From: Bog-756 sp963813525
GTDB taxonomy: Bacteria; Actinomycetota; Acidimicrobiia; Acidimicrobiales; RAAP-2
Reading direction: 5' to 3'
NCBI GenBank assembly: GCA_963813525.1
Contig: CAWEZI010000005.1
Span: 2,542,001-2,606,000 of the forward strand
DNA: 64,000 nucleotides
Position 1 is the first letter of the stretch. The number at the start of each line of letters is the position of its first letter. The notes beneath the pieces were generated by a model. That model was not told where the DNA came from. It ran no database searches and saw nothing but the letters and a program-made list of their open reading frames with translations. Shown here in pieces: positions 26,101 through 34,010 of this stretch. Made by a program: the position numbers and the translations under genes.

Positions 26101-26561
26101 GGCCCGTAGGAGCCAATGGGTATGGTGCCCGTGGCGCTCCCCCCGCTATTCGTAGCCACTGGCTTCAACGCTGGCGGGGTGCCCGAAGCTACCGGGCTGT
26201 TGGTGTCGGTACCGCAGATCTGGGCTGTTCCGGTTGCCAGATTGACATCCTCTATCGAGTAATTGGCAAATCCAGAGGGCGTAACTCCGGTCGTCATACT
26301 GGTCAGGGGTAGGGACGCTGGGTTGGAGACGGCAACGTCGTCGCAGAAGGGCACATTCTGTATCGCTGCGAAATACTGGCCCGACGTCCATGTCGGTACG
26401 GTTGCAGCAAATGCCGGGGTCGGGCTCAGGGATTGCTCCCCTATGAAGATAAGCAGAAAGAGCAGAAGAGCCAGCCCGATTCTGGTGAGGCGTCCAGTTG
26501 AGGCGGGTGAGCGCTCACCGCTTGGCCCGACGAGGGACTGAGACACTCTTGCCGAGGTCAT
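23106..26561 (-). CDS. giant secreted protein with four DUF11-type repeats and a shared C-terminal domain
   Basis: The product has 1151 residues from the ATG at 26561, preceded by a GGGGGA ribosome-binding site; an ATG at 26594 is less likely. A signal peptide ends near A-F-A-A. The N-terminal 500 residues are a Ser/Thr/Gly/Asn-rich beta-type region with scattered Cys pairs. Four tandem DUF11-like repeats follow (about 23.7-25.1 kb), each with a D-G-G-x-x-x-A-G-D motif, a Y-x-Y-x-V-T-N-T-G strand, a C-P ... C-T-x-T-Y-T-V-x-Q-x-D-V-D segment and a G-S-V-T-x-x-A end. A Bacterial-Ig-like region precedes the final domain of about 100 residues (23109-23411). That domain is nearly the same in the neighbouring giant protein. 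No LPxTG motif or terminal membrane span is present. Adhesion or surface coating is inferred. Confidence 0.8.
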   Translation of the reverse strand: MTSARVSQSLVGPSGERSPASTGRLTRIGLALLLFLLIFIGEQSLSPTPAFAATVPTWTSGQYFAAIQNVPFCDDVAVSNPASLPLTSMTTGVTPSGFANYSIEDVNLATGTAQICGTDTNSPVASGTPPALKPVATNSGGSATGTIPIGSYGPCNWTSSKGTTSEFDPNRDLYQTGSQSVFGAAIVNGEVLGSTSNYPTCTDAMVSTSGGDADTFNINTSNPLPTPTDSNPSAVPADLPASNFYLGHGGCYGFVNVLSSYNYTNFGSTTSLTAPSPWVNGGTCSYTQVGSFSAGGNTDTANATCPPSQADVNAGYVACTISVSSENSVNGAATYSSDDLFFNGQPVPQTPTATLSTAAAQPGDTVSVTGGSNWWGSSEGAPNSGPYGDDQIGDMYPVAAPSVFIGTNRASAVPVLSSTVAIGADSYACTGAESTSVGPNPCTMTVGQPTGTFQVPAGLAPGQYNVYIDESNTTPLPGNGPNDNYQTARGTSLGTVEAVAPINVEGVMVVKTSTTDYQDGGFSQAGDTITYTYAVTNTGPDPVTNIVVNDNKIPSADITCPSTTLAGGASENCTGTYTVTQADVDNGSVTNAATVTATSISNETLTSAPSSVTVDATDAVSSLSLVKSASTTYTDGGYGKAGDVVSYSYLVTNTGTTTESNIAVNDPLPGLSTVSCPDPSLTPAASETCAATYTVSQADVDGGSVTNTATASGTNPQNVAETSNPSSVTVLASDAASSLSAAESASTTYADGGFGRAGDVISYSYAVTNSGTTTESNIGVTDNLIPSVGITCPQASLAPGASETCTATYTVSQADVDGGSVTNTAYATGTKPSSAPVDSATASATVDASDATSSLSLVTSTTSNGYRAAGDDIDYSYQVTNTGTTTLSGIGVSDNLVATVDCGQPSLVPGAYETCTGVYTVTQGDVDAGSVTDTATAGGTWDGNGRTYDSNTSSVTVQVTPRATPTYVDISNIPTSAYIGGSFTPVVSTDGDGAASVTSSTGGICVVGPDSSVSYVGVGTCTLTAHVAQGTSYTAADGSPQYFTVLGFTVTTTSLSDTTPGTRYGPVTLQAAGIGVSALGYTTTLKWDKVSLPRGMKLSSKGVLSGTPSKSLAAGPSSVTVKVTETVTTLKGTKKVETKTTARATIPLTIE
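23109..23411 (-). other. C-terminal module shared by two giant surface proteins (copy 1)
   Basis: About 100 residues from T-T-S-L-S-D-T-T-P-G-T-R-Y to A-T-I-P-L-T-I-E. Shared blocks with the copy at 27034-27339 include G-Y-T-T-T-L-K-W, K-V-S-L-P-x-G-M-K-L-S-S, G-V-L-S-G-T-P-S-K and the basic K-G-T-K-K-V-x-T-K-T-T stretch. The layout resembles a putative-Ig (He_PIG-like) domain. Confidence 0.75.
23660..25060 (-). repeat. four tandem DUF11-type repeats, about 345 bp each
   Basis: Four copies of a repeat of about 110-117 residues lie head to tail inside the giant secreted protein. Each carries the N-T-G core strand and paired Cys residues. The middle two are the most alike (S-A-S-T-T-Y-x-D-G-G in both), which suggests recent duplication. 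Confidence 0.75.
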
Positions 26562-27030
26562 TGTTCTCGTTCCCCCATTTCCCGCAACAGGCATCCCGAG
26601 TGCTTGCGCCGTCTAACTTCTTGAATCACCAAATCTGCCGGCCGGTTGCAAATGCACTTCTACGCTTTGTTTACCGGTCATTGCGACCCGCACCGTCGCC
26701 CGAACGTTTGATCGTCATTGAGGGTAGCAGGTGGCGCGGATATCAGCCGGGGCTGATCGGAGATACGGCCATTAGCCTCCGGGTCCGCCGTCATCAACCA
26801 GGCGAAGCGGCTCCTCGTCAACATCGATGTCCGCCACGGCAACCAGGTGCCCTGCGCGTGTCGGAGGGGCGAACCAAACCCTCAGTACACCGGCGCCGTT
26901 CCGGATGGAGTGGGCCGCCTGAACCCATACCCCATGCGCTCAAAGGGTCCCCACCCAGGGGCCTGCAGGGTGCCCTCAAACGGCCGTGTCCCTGGGGGCA
27001 CCCCCTGAACCCCACCTGCGATTGGCTGGG
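26562..27030. other. intergenic region between the two giant surface-protein genes
   Basis: No gene is supported. Near 26966-27007 an imperfect GC-rich inverted repeat (CAGGGTGCCC against GGGCACCCCCTG) could end transcription of the upstream gene at 27031. The promoter of the downstream gene (start 26561) should lie in the AT-richer right part near 26600-26700, but no convincing -35/-10 pair was found. Confidence 0.4.
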
Positions 27031-30000
27031 TCAGGTAATGGCGAGTGGAATCGTGGCCTCGGCGGTTGTCTTGGTCTTGACCTTCTTCGTCCCGTTGAGG
27101 GTGGTCACCGTCTCGGTCACCTTCACCGTCACCGAACTGGGTCCAGCAGCCAGGGTCTTACTCGGCGTCCCCGACAGCACACCCGACGAGGAGAGCTTCA
27201 TCCCCTTGGGCAGAGAGACTTTGGCCCACTTGAGGGTGGTGGTGTAACCGGGGGCGCTTGTTCCGATCCCGTCAGCCTGGAGTGTCACCGTGGGGAGGTA
27301 CTTGGTGCCAGGTGTGGCGTTGGGCAGCGAGGTGGTGGCTATACCGAACGGCACGGGAATACAAGCGGCCGAACTGGTCGAACCCGAGTTCGGGTTGTAG
27401 GTGCCCGCCGGACAAGGGGTGGCCGCAGTCGCCCCAGTCGTGTCGACATAGGTATTGGGCGGGGCCGAGATACAGCTCGTTTGACCCGAATCCGGCTGGT
27501 AGGTGCCGAGGGCACAGTCGTTAGCTGCAATCGCCCCCGTCGTGTCGACGTAGGTTCCGGGCGATGCGGGGGTGCAGCTCGACGCTCCTGAGGACTCGCT
27601 GTACGTTCCGGTTGAGCACAGGGTGGCTGAGATGGCTCCGGTCGAGTCCACATACGACCCCGACGGGGCGTCCGTGCAGCTTGACTGGCCGGTGGACGGA
27701 TTGAAAGTGCCTACGCCACAGTCGACTGGTGCTGATGCCCCGGTCGTGTCTACGTAAGTTCCGGCGGGAGCTGCCGTGCAGCTGGATTGGCCCGAGAGCG
27801 AGTTGTAGCTGCCGAGGGCACAGGGTGACTCTGAGATGGCCCCAGCGGTGCCTACATAGCTGCCAGGATCGGCAGGCAGGCAGGCAGGCTGGCCCGAGTC
27901 CGGCTGGTAGGTGCCGAGGGCACAGGGAGATTCGGAGGTGGCACCGGTCGAGGCCACGGCGTCACCGGGGTCGGCCGACAGGCACGAGGAACGGCCCGAG
28001 TTGGGCTGGAAGGTGCCCGCGGAACAGGGCGACTCGGAGGTGGCCCCGGTTGTGGCTACGAAGCTGCCGGGGTCGGCTGCCAGACACGAGGACTGACCAG
28101 AGTTGGGTTGGTAGGTGCCGACAGTGCAGGCTGACTCCGAGACAGCCCCGGTGGTGGCCACGAAGCTGCCTGGGTCAGCAGCAAAACACGCGGACTGGCC
28201 GGAGTTGGGCTGGTAGGCGCCTGCGGCACAGGAGGATGCCGAAATGGCTCCAGGTGAGGAGACGTAGCTGCCAGCCGGGGCCGCGGTGCAAGTGGAGGAA
28301 CCCGAGGTCGAGCTGAAGTAGCCCACCGCGCAGAGTGAGGCGCTTGTGGCTCCAGTCGTGGACACATAGCTGCCAGCCGGAGCGGGGGTGCAGCTCGTCG
28401 CCCCAGAACTCGAGCTGTAGGTTCCGGCGGCACAACTCGTGGCAGAGGTTGCCCCAGACGTGCTCACGTATGATCCGGCCGGAGCCGCGGTGCAAGGTAC
28501 ACCCCCCGTAGTGCTGTAGTACCCCGGTGAACATTGAGCAGCGACGCTTATCGCCTGCTGCACTTGAAGTGCTGGCAGGTAGTTGGCGTCACCGGCCTGG
28601 TTGGCATCGAGGATGCAGGTCCCAGCCGCTGTGAACTGCACCACGCCCCCGTTCAACGTGCAGCCGGTTGAACCAGTGTCCAAGGAGATGGCCACCGGGC
28701 TGGTCGAGCCCCCACCCGAGGCTGTTGGGGTGTAGCTCGGACCACTCGCTACCACGGGACTTGGGTTGGTCGAGGTGAAGGTCACGGTCTGAGAAGCCTG
28801 AGCGACCGAGAAGCTCTGGGAGATCTGAGGAGCAGAGTCGTAGTCGGCATTACCTGCCTGGTTGGCGTCGACGGTGCAGGTTCCCGCTCCGACAAAGCTC
28901 ACGGTCGATCCTGACACACTGCACACGCCCGGCGTGGCGGACGAGAAGGTCACCGGATTCCCCGAAGCCCCTCCTGTTGCGCTTGCCGAGTACGCAGGCC
29001 CTCCGTTGAAGGCTCCCGAAGGCTGCGTAGATGTGAACGTAATCGCCTGGGTGCCGTATGCGCCTATTTCCCGGATCCTGTTGTTGCCGTGGTCGGCGAT
29101 CAGCACATCGCCCGAGGCATCGACGACGACACCTTCTGGGAAATCAAGAAGCGCCGAGCTGGCAGGTCCACCGTCACCTGAAAACCCGTACGTGGTGTAG
29201 AGGCCAGCAACGGTGTAGATATTCCCGGTCGTCATAGAATCGCCGTAGTAGGTCCCGTTGCTGCCGGGGATAACCTGAACCCTGTAACTATATGTATCGG
29301 CCTCGACTATGTTGCCCGAAGCGTCGACCGTCACACCTTCGGGAAGGCAGACCTCATAGCATGAGCCATTCCCAGCGACGGTGTAGATGTCACCGGCTGT
29401 CATCGAGATCCCGTAGAAGGTCCCGGTGTCTTTGGCCACGACGCGAATGCGGTAGTTGAGACTGTCAGCAATGACCACGTTTCCCGAGGCGTCGACGGCG
29501 ACACCTTCTGGCCCTTTCAGCTCCGCCGAAGTCGACAGTCCCCCGTCCCCGGAATAGCCACTGGTCCCGTCGCCGGCGATGGTGTAGATGTCACCTTTGG
29601 TCATCGACTGGCCGTAGAAGGTGCCCGTGGCGATGGCCACGACTCGGACGCGACTGTTGCCTTCGTCAGCAATGACCACGTTCCCCGAAGCGTCGAGGGA
29701 GACACCAAATGGCCCGTCAAGCTCGGCGGAGGTCGCCGGTCCCCCGTCGCCCGAATAGCCAAGTGTCCCGTCGCCGGCGATAGTGTAGATGTCGCCTTTG
29801 GTCATCGACTGGCCGTAGAAGGTGCCCGTAGCGATGGCCACGACTCGGACGCGATTGTCACCGCTGTCACCGATCAGCACGTTGCCCGAGGTGTCGACGG
29901 CAATGCCAGCTGGCCCGTCAAGCTCCGCCGAAGTCGACAGTCCCCCGTCCCCAGAATACCCACTGGTCCCGTCGCCGGCGATGGTGTAGATGTCGCCTTT

Positions 30001-31536
30001 GGTCATCGACTGGCCGTAGAACGTGCCCGTGGCGCCCGCCGCCACCCGGACGCGACTGTTGCCGGCGTCGGTGACGAGTACATTGTTTGAGGCGTCGACG
30101 GCGACGCCAAATGGCCCGTTGAGCTCGGCCGAGGTCGCCGGTCCCCCGTCGCCGGAATAGCCATAGGTCCCGTTGCCGGCCATGGTGTAGATGTCGCCCT
30201 TGGTCATCGACTTACCGTAGAAGGTGCCCGTGGCGCCCGCCGTCACCCGGACGCGATCGTTGCCGGCGTCGGTGACCAGCACGTTGCCCGAGGCGTCGAC
30301 GGCGACGCCTAATGGCCCGTTGAGCTCGGCCGAGGTCGACGACGCCCCGTCGCCGGAATAGCCACTGCTCCCGTTGCCGGCCATGGTGTAGATGTCGCCT
30401 TTGGTCATCGACTGGCCGTAGAAAGTGCCGGTGGCCACCGCCATCACCCGAACGCGATTGTTGTTTTCGTCGGCGATCAGGACGTTGCCCGAGGCGTCGA
30501 CGGCGACGCCGTCCAGGTAGTAGAACTGCGCCGAGGTCGCCGGCCCCCCGTCGCCGGAGTAGCCATAGCTTCCGCTGCCAGCGATGGTGTAGATGTCGCC
30601 TTTGGTCATCGACTGGCTATAGAAGGTGCCGGTGGCGGTCGCTACCACGCGAACGCGACTGTCATTGGTATCGCCAATCAGCACGTTTCCCGAGCCGTCG
30701 ACGGCGATGCTATTGGCGGGGACCTCCGCCGAGGTTGCCGGTCCCCCGTCGCCCAGTCCGGAAGAGCCGCCTCCAGCGATGGTGTAGATGTCGCCTTTGG
30801 TCATCGACTGGCCGTAGAAAGCGCCGGTAGCGTAAGCCACCGCCCGAATTCGCGAGTGCCCAAAATCAGCGATAAGAACGTTGCCCGAGGCGTCGACAGC
30901 GACGCCATATGGTTCGTCGAGCTGCGCCGAGGTTGCCGGTCCCCCGTCGCCCAGTCCGGAAGAGCCGCCTCCAGCGATGGTGTAGATGTCGCCTTTGGTC
31001 ATCGACTGGCCGTAGAAGGTGCCAGTGGCGCCCGCCACCGTCCGGATTGTGCCGTCGAGGTAGTCGGCAATAAGCACATTGCCCGAGGCATCGACAGCGA
31101 CACCAATTGGGTCGGAAAGCTCCGCCGAGGTTGCCGGCCCCCCGTCACCGGAGAAACCAAAGCTCGAATTGCCGGCAATTACGGTCTCGGTACCTGTGCT
31201 GTCTACTTTGCGCACGACATCGTGAGTTTCATCGGCGACATACACATAACCGCCGGCTGCAGCAACTCCATATGGCGCGATTGGGACAGAAGTTGCAGCG
31301 CTGGGGCCTTGGCCATATTCACCGCCAGCGATCGTGTTGATCGTGCCCGGCGTGGCAGCGAATGAGGGCGTCGCTCCCGACACGACGAGAATCGCGATGC
31401 CAGCCGTATAGGCGATCGTCGCAGTAACGACTGTCGCAGTCCGTCGCAGCTTTGACAGGTTCGGACGCAGCGCCCCTGAACCGTTCGAGGCCGCCCTTTT
31501 CCTACTCCGGCTTCCGAAGATGATTCGCCGCATCAT
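27031..31536 (-). CDS. giant secreted protein: NHL beta-propellers, Ig-like linkers, Cys-rich ephrin-receptor-like repeats, shared C-terminal domain
   Basis: The product has 1501 residues from the first of two ATGs at 31536, preceded by GGGAGAGG. A long basic N-region and a hydrophobic core ending S-F-A-A-T give the signal peptide. Twelve NHL-type repeats with the core G-V-A-V-D-A-S-G-N-V-L-I-A-D follow, enough for two six-bladed propellers. Two Ig-like segments with A-G-T-C-x-x-D-A-N-Q-A-G come next. Then there are eleven Cys-rich repeats of 33-34 residues plus a partial twelfth, each with the spacing C-x13-C and G-T-Y/G-S-Y motifs like eukaryotic ephrin-receptor (GCC2/GCC3) repeats. The last 100 residues are the module shared with the neighbouring protein. 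There is no sorting signal. An adhesive or ligand-binding surface role is inferred. Confidence 0.85.
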   Translation of the reverse strand: MMRRIIFGSRSRKRAASNGSGALRPNLSKLRRTATVVTATIAYTAGIAILVVSGATPSFAATPGTINTIAGGEYGQGPSAATSVPIAPYGVAAAGGYVYVADETHDVVRKVDSTGTETVIAGNSSFGFSGDGGPATSAELSDPIGVAVDASGNVLIADYLDGTIRTVAGATGTFYGQSMTKGDIYTIAGGGSSGLGDGGPATSAQLDEPYGVAVDASGNVLIADFGHSRIRAVAYATGAFYGQSMTKGDIYTIAGGGSSGLGDGGPATSAEVPANSIAVDGSGNVLIGDTNDSRVRVVATATGTFYSQSMTKGDIYTIAGSGSYGYSGDGGPATSAQFYYLDGVAVDASGNVLIADENNNRVRVMAVATGTFYGQSMTKGDIYTMAGNGSSGYSGDGASSTSAELNGPLGVAVDASGNVLVTDAGNDRVRVTAGATGTFYGKSMTKGDIYTMAGNGTYGYSGDGGPATSAELNGPFGVAVDASNNVLVTDAGNSRVRVAAGATGTFYGQSMTKGDIYTIAGDGTSGYSGDGGLSTSAELDGPAGIAVDTSGNVLIGDSGDNRVRVVAIATGTFYGQSMTKGDIYTIAGDGTLGYSGDGGPATSAELDGPFGVSLDASGNVVIADEGNSRVRVVAIATGTFYGQSMTKGDIYTIAGDGTSGYSGDGGLSTSAELKGPEGVAVDASGNVVIADSLNYRIRVVAKDTGTFYGISMTAGDIYTVAGNGSCYEVCLPEGVTVDASGNIVEADTYSYRVQVIPGSNGTYYGDSMTTGNIYTVAGLYTTYGFSGDGGPASSALLDFPEGVVVDASGDVLIADHGNNRIREIGAYGTQAITFTSTQPSGAFNGGPAYSASATGGASGNPVTFSSATPGVCSVSGSTVSFVGAGTCTVDANQAGNADYDSAPQISQSFSVAQASQTVTFTSTNPSPVVASGPSYTPTASGGGSTSPVAISLDTGSTGCTLNGGVVQFTAAGTCILDANQAGDANYLPALQVQQAISVAAQCSPGYYSTTGGVPCTAAPAGSYVSTSGATSATSCAAGTYSSSSGATSCTPAPAGSYVSTTGATSASLCAVGYFSSTSGSSTCTAAPAGSYVSSPGAISASSCAAGAYQPNSGQSACFAADPGSFVATTGAVSESACTVGTYQPNSGQSSCLAADPGSFVATTGATSESPCSAGTFQPNSGRSSCLSADPGDAVASTGATSESPCALGTYQPDSGQPACLPADPGSYVGTAGAISESPCALGSYNSLSGQSSCTAAPAGTYVDTTGASAPVDCGVGTFNPSTGQSSCTDAPSGSYVDSTGAISATLCSTGTYSESSGASSCTPASPGTYVDTTGAIAANDCALGTYQPDSGQTSCISAPPNTYVDTTGATAATPCPAGTYNPNSGSTSSAACIPVPFGIATTSLPNATPGTKYLPTVTLQADGIGTSAPGYTTTLKWAKVSLPKGMKLSSSGVLSGTPSKTLAAGPSSVTVKVTETVTTLNGTKKVKTKTTAEATIPLAIT
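27034..27339 (-). other. C-terminal module shared by two giant surface proteins (copy 2)
   Basis: About 101 residues from A-T-T-S-L-P-N-A-T-P-G-T-K-Y to A-T-I-P-L-A-I-T. Similarity to copy 1 at 23109-23411 is high at both protein and DNA level and covers the whole domain up to the stop codon, whereas the sequences before it are unrelated. Confidence 0.75.
27412..28533 (-). repeat. eleven tandem 102-bp units encoding 34-residue Cys-rich repeats, plus start of a twelfth
   Basis: The Cys codon that opens each unit recurs every 102 bases (99 in the first unit), from 28533 down to 27414. Unit form: C-x-x-G-T-Y-x-x-x-S-G-x-x-S-C-x-x-A-x-x-G-S-Y-V. The middle units (Q-P-N-S-G-Q-S type with D-P-G-S-F-V) are most alike, as expected for recent unequal crossing-over. 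Confidence 0.85.
29179..31300 (-). repeat. tandem NHL-encoding units with a 201-bp period
   Basis: The segment GGTGTAGATGTC, written on the plus strand, recurs at 29380, 29581, 29782, 29983, 30184, 30385, 30586, 30781 and 30979. Most steps are exactly 201 bases (67 codons); the last two are 195 and 198. Each unit encodes one NHL strand set plus S-M-T-K-G-D-I-Y-T-I-A-G. Confidence 0.85.
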
Positions 31537-32006
31537 TCCGCCTCTCCCTCGCCCCAGCCGACCCCTCGATGAGGACGGACCGGCAGCAAGATTTACACAA
31601 GGATCCGTCAATTGTCATCGTCAAAGTTGACGAGGGTGGTGGCACCCAGGGTGGACATAGCGCGGGCAGCCTCGATAGAGGCGTGGGCTCCATGACGGTC
31701 CCCATCGGCACTGCATATCTTGGCGTTGGACCAATAGGGAGCCTCCTTGGCCCCCGGAGACCGGAGAATGGGTTGGAGCGCGGGAATGGGGTGAGCTATC
31801 CCTTACTACCCGGTTCGGTGGGGCAGATTCCGTCTCCAAGCGCCACTCGCTGGCCATCGCGATAACGGAACCCCGCTCATTCCGATGTGCTGACATCCGT
31901 TGACAACGACCACACAAAAACTTTTTCGTTGACAAAATGTTCGCGAGTGGGTTCCGAGACGGTCGAACGGGAGAGCTGGGCAGCCAAGCTCTCAGGTCAG
32001 ACAGGG
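31537..32006. other. intergenic region between the NHL protein gene and tRNA-Leu
   Basis: No gene is supported. The region holds the tentative promoter at 31590-31618 and an AT-rich patch near 31898-31940 with two direct copies of CGTTGACAA (31898-31906 and 31927-31935). Confidence 0.45.
31590..31618 (-). promoter_or_regulatory. tentative promoter of the NHL surface-protein gene
   Basis: On the minus strand ATGACA (31618-31613) is separated by 17 bases from TAAATC (31595-31590). The -35 matches the consensus at 5 of 6 positions but the -10 is poor. Transcription would start about 47 bases before the ATG at 31536. Confidence 0.3.
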
Positions 32007-32090
32007 TGTCGGAGGGGGGACTTGAACCCCCACGCCCTTTCGGGCACTAGCCCCTCAAGCTAGCGCGTCTGCCTATTCCGCCACTCCGAC
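32007..32090 (-). tRNA. tRNA-Leu (anticodon GAG)
   Basis: This 84-base class II tRNA has a 7-bp acceptor stem (GTCGGAG/CTCCGAC) with discriminator A. The anticodon stem CTAGC/GCTAG encloses the loop TTGAGGG (anticodon GAG), and a long variable arm (TGCCC-GAAA-GGGCG) is present. The T arm is GGGGG-TTCAAGT-CCCCC. CCA is not encoded. It reads CUC codons. It separates the accessory region on its 3' side from the core-gene cluster on its 5' side. Confidence 0.95.
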
Positions 32091-32189
32091 GAAGTGGCTC
32101 CCGATGTCATGCCGGGGGCGTCTGGCATGGTAGCGCGGCGTGACCTGTCCTCAGCACAGCCCCAGCCTTCTCGGGCGCCCTATGACCGG

Positions 32190-34010
32190 TCAGGTGGAGC
32201 TGCTCGACTCCTCGTGGGTCGATCCGCTGCCGGCTGGTGGGCCGGGTTTGAGGGTCGTCCATGCTGCTGCATTTCCCATTATCCCGACTTCGGACGGGCT
32301 GTACTGGAGATTCCCCACCTGCACGCCGTTGGCCACCAGGGTCGGTTCCTGGAACAGCGGCAGTGACACCATCTGGTCCCAGAGCTGATCGTCGATCTGG
32401 CCGTAGATGGTCTCCCCCGATACCGGGTTCAGAGCCTCGGCCGCCTGCATGAACAGAGCGTCCACCTGCGGATCGGCGAACTTGCTCCAGTTCTGAGTGC
32501 CAAAGGAGTCAGACGGCCCCAGGCCGTCGGTGTACCACGCCGCGGTAACCGACTGGAAAGGGCTGGCGACCACAGTGACCAGGGCCATGTCGTACGAGTT
32601 GGCGGCAGCAGCCTTCTCCATGCCCTGGACCCCGCTGACCGGCTGGATCACCACGGCGATGCCGGCGGCGCGAAGCTGGGCGCTGACCAGGGCAGCCACC
32701 GAATTGATCCACGGGTCACCCGTTTCCACGGCCATGCGCACAGTGAGCTGTTTGCCGTTGGCATCCACATAGTCGCCGACGCCGTTCTGGTGGAAACCGA
32801 TGCTCTTGAGCAGTCGGCTCGTCGTGGCCGGATCGGGGGCGGTGTACTCGCCCGCGGCCGACGATTGCTGGTAGTTCGATTGCGATGCCACCGCCAAGTG
32901 GTCCTGGTTGACTACCAGCCCGGGGTCGATCGGCCCGAAAACTCGATCCAGCAATGCAGACCGGTCGATGACGTGCGCAATGGCCTGGCGGGCCGCCTGG
33001 CGCATCCCCACCGGTGAGGAGACGTTGAAATCGAGCTGCAGCATGTCGAGGGACGGCTTGACCGCACTCTGGGTATTGGGCAGGGACGACACCGCATCCA
33101 GCGACTGCAGGCCGAATGCGCCCACATCGACCACGCTGCGGCTGGAGCTCCCCAGCGCGCCCATCCACCCCGCTTGATTGGAAGCAACGTTGATGGATAT
33201 CCGGTGGAGGATGGCGGGTGTCCCCCACCACTTCGGGTTCCGGACCAAAACTGCCGTGCCCCGCGTCGAAACCGACTGGAGGATCATCGGCCCGGCCGAA
33301 ATATCGACGTTGGGGTCGAAGCGGTCGAATCCCTTGTTCCATCCCACCACCCGGGCGATGTGGGCGGGCACCATGTTGGCGAACATGAGCCGCCAGTCCG
33401 TATAAGGCGTCGAGAACACCACCGTCGCCGTCTTGCCCTTGTGGCTCGGGGTGATGGAGGCGACGTCGCGGTAGCCGAGCGTGGAAGCCACCTGATCCGG
33501 CTGTCCGTCGATGTCGACACCGTCGCCGCGTTGAGACTGCCAGGCATAGATGAAATCGTCGGCCGTGACGGGCACGCCATCGGACCAGACGGCGTCAGGA
33601 CTGATGACGTACTGGATAGTGAGCGGTGAGGTGGACGTGACCTCGACGCTGGTGAGGAGACTGCCGTTCACCGTCGGCACCCCGTTCGAGGCGATCATGT
33701 AGGCGCTCGGCAGCACGGACGAGAGAAGGGCCGGACTGGACGAGGAGGCCCCCGCCGGGGTGTTGGGATTGAACCCCGACCACGGCTGGTCGAGCTCGAC
33801 GGTGATAGCGCCTCCGCTGGCCGCCACCAACGCCGGTTTGACTTGGGCGTCGACCTGACTGATGCGATGCGAGTCCAGGTGATCGATGGTCGCCACCAGA
33901 CCGATGATCACGATGATCACGAGTGGCAACGTCCACCGGGCGCGATGCTCGCGCCAAAGCAGGGCGACCCGGGGACGGCGCTCGACGTGATCGGCGCCGT
34001 TTTCCGTCAC
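32190..34010 (-). CDS. membrane-anchored peptide-binding-type protein (SBP_bac_5 family)
   Basis: The product has 606 residues. A single hydrophobic segment at about 29-43, after a basic W-R-E-H-R-A-R, is an uncleaved anchor rather than a lipobox. The outer part has the cluster-C binding-protein features: W-S-D-G-V-P-V-T-A-D-D-F near residue 145, T-P-Y-T-D-W, G-P-M-I-L and a V-R-N-P-K-W-W segment. C-terminal blocks lead to P-L-F-Q-E-P. The family binds oligopeptides or similar ligands for ABC uptake. No permease or ATPase gene adjoins it. Its ATG overlaps the secG stop (ATGA at 34010-34007), so it is translated together with the Sec/glycolysis operon, and a tRNA-Leu gene follows. The ligand is unknown. 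Confidence 0.8.
   Translation of the reverse strand: MTENGADHVERRPRVALLWREHRARWTLPLVIIVIIGLVATIDHLDSHRISQVDAQVKPALVAASGGAITVELDQPWSGFNPNTPAGASSSSPALLSSVLPSAYMIASNGVPTVNGSLLTSVEVTSTSPLTIQYVISPDAVWSDGVPVTADDFIYAWQSQRGDGVDIDGQPDQVASTLGYRDVASITPSHKGKTATVVFSTPYTDWRLMFANMVPAHIARVVGWNKGFDRFDPNVDISAGPMILQSVSTRGTAVLVRNPKWWGTPAILHRISINVASNQAGWMGALGSSSRSVVDVGAFGLQSLDAVSSLPNTQSAVKPSLDMLQLDFNVSSPVGMRQAARQAIAHVIDRSALLDRVFGPIDPGLVVNQDHLAVASQSNYQQSSAAGEYTAPDPATTSRLLKSIGFHQNGVGDYVDANGKQLTVRMAVETGDPWINSVAALVSAQLRAAGIAVVIQPVSGVQGMEKAAAANSYDMALVTVVASPFQSVTAAWYTDGLGPSDSFGTQNWSKFADPQVDALFMQAAEALNPVSGETIYGQIDDQLWDQMVSLPLFQEPTLVANGVQVGNLQYSPSEVGIMGNAAAWTTLKPGPPAGSGSTHEESSSST

Noticed and set aside
27412..28533. CRISPR-like array suggested by regular spacing
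   Set aside because: The units are in-frame codons of a continuous protein, the repeats are degenerate and there are no unique spacers or cas genes.
32007..32090. tRNA-Leu as an integration site of a genomic island covering 11.6-32 kb
   Set aside because: No duplicate of the tRNA 3' end was found at the far side, and no integrase gene is present. The similar string near 27006 (TGAACCCCACC) is too short and imperfect.
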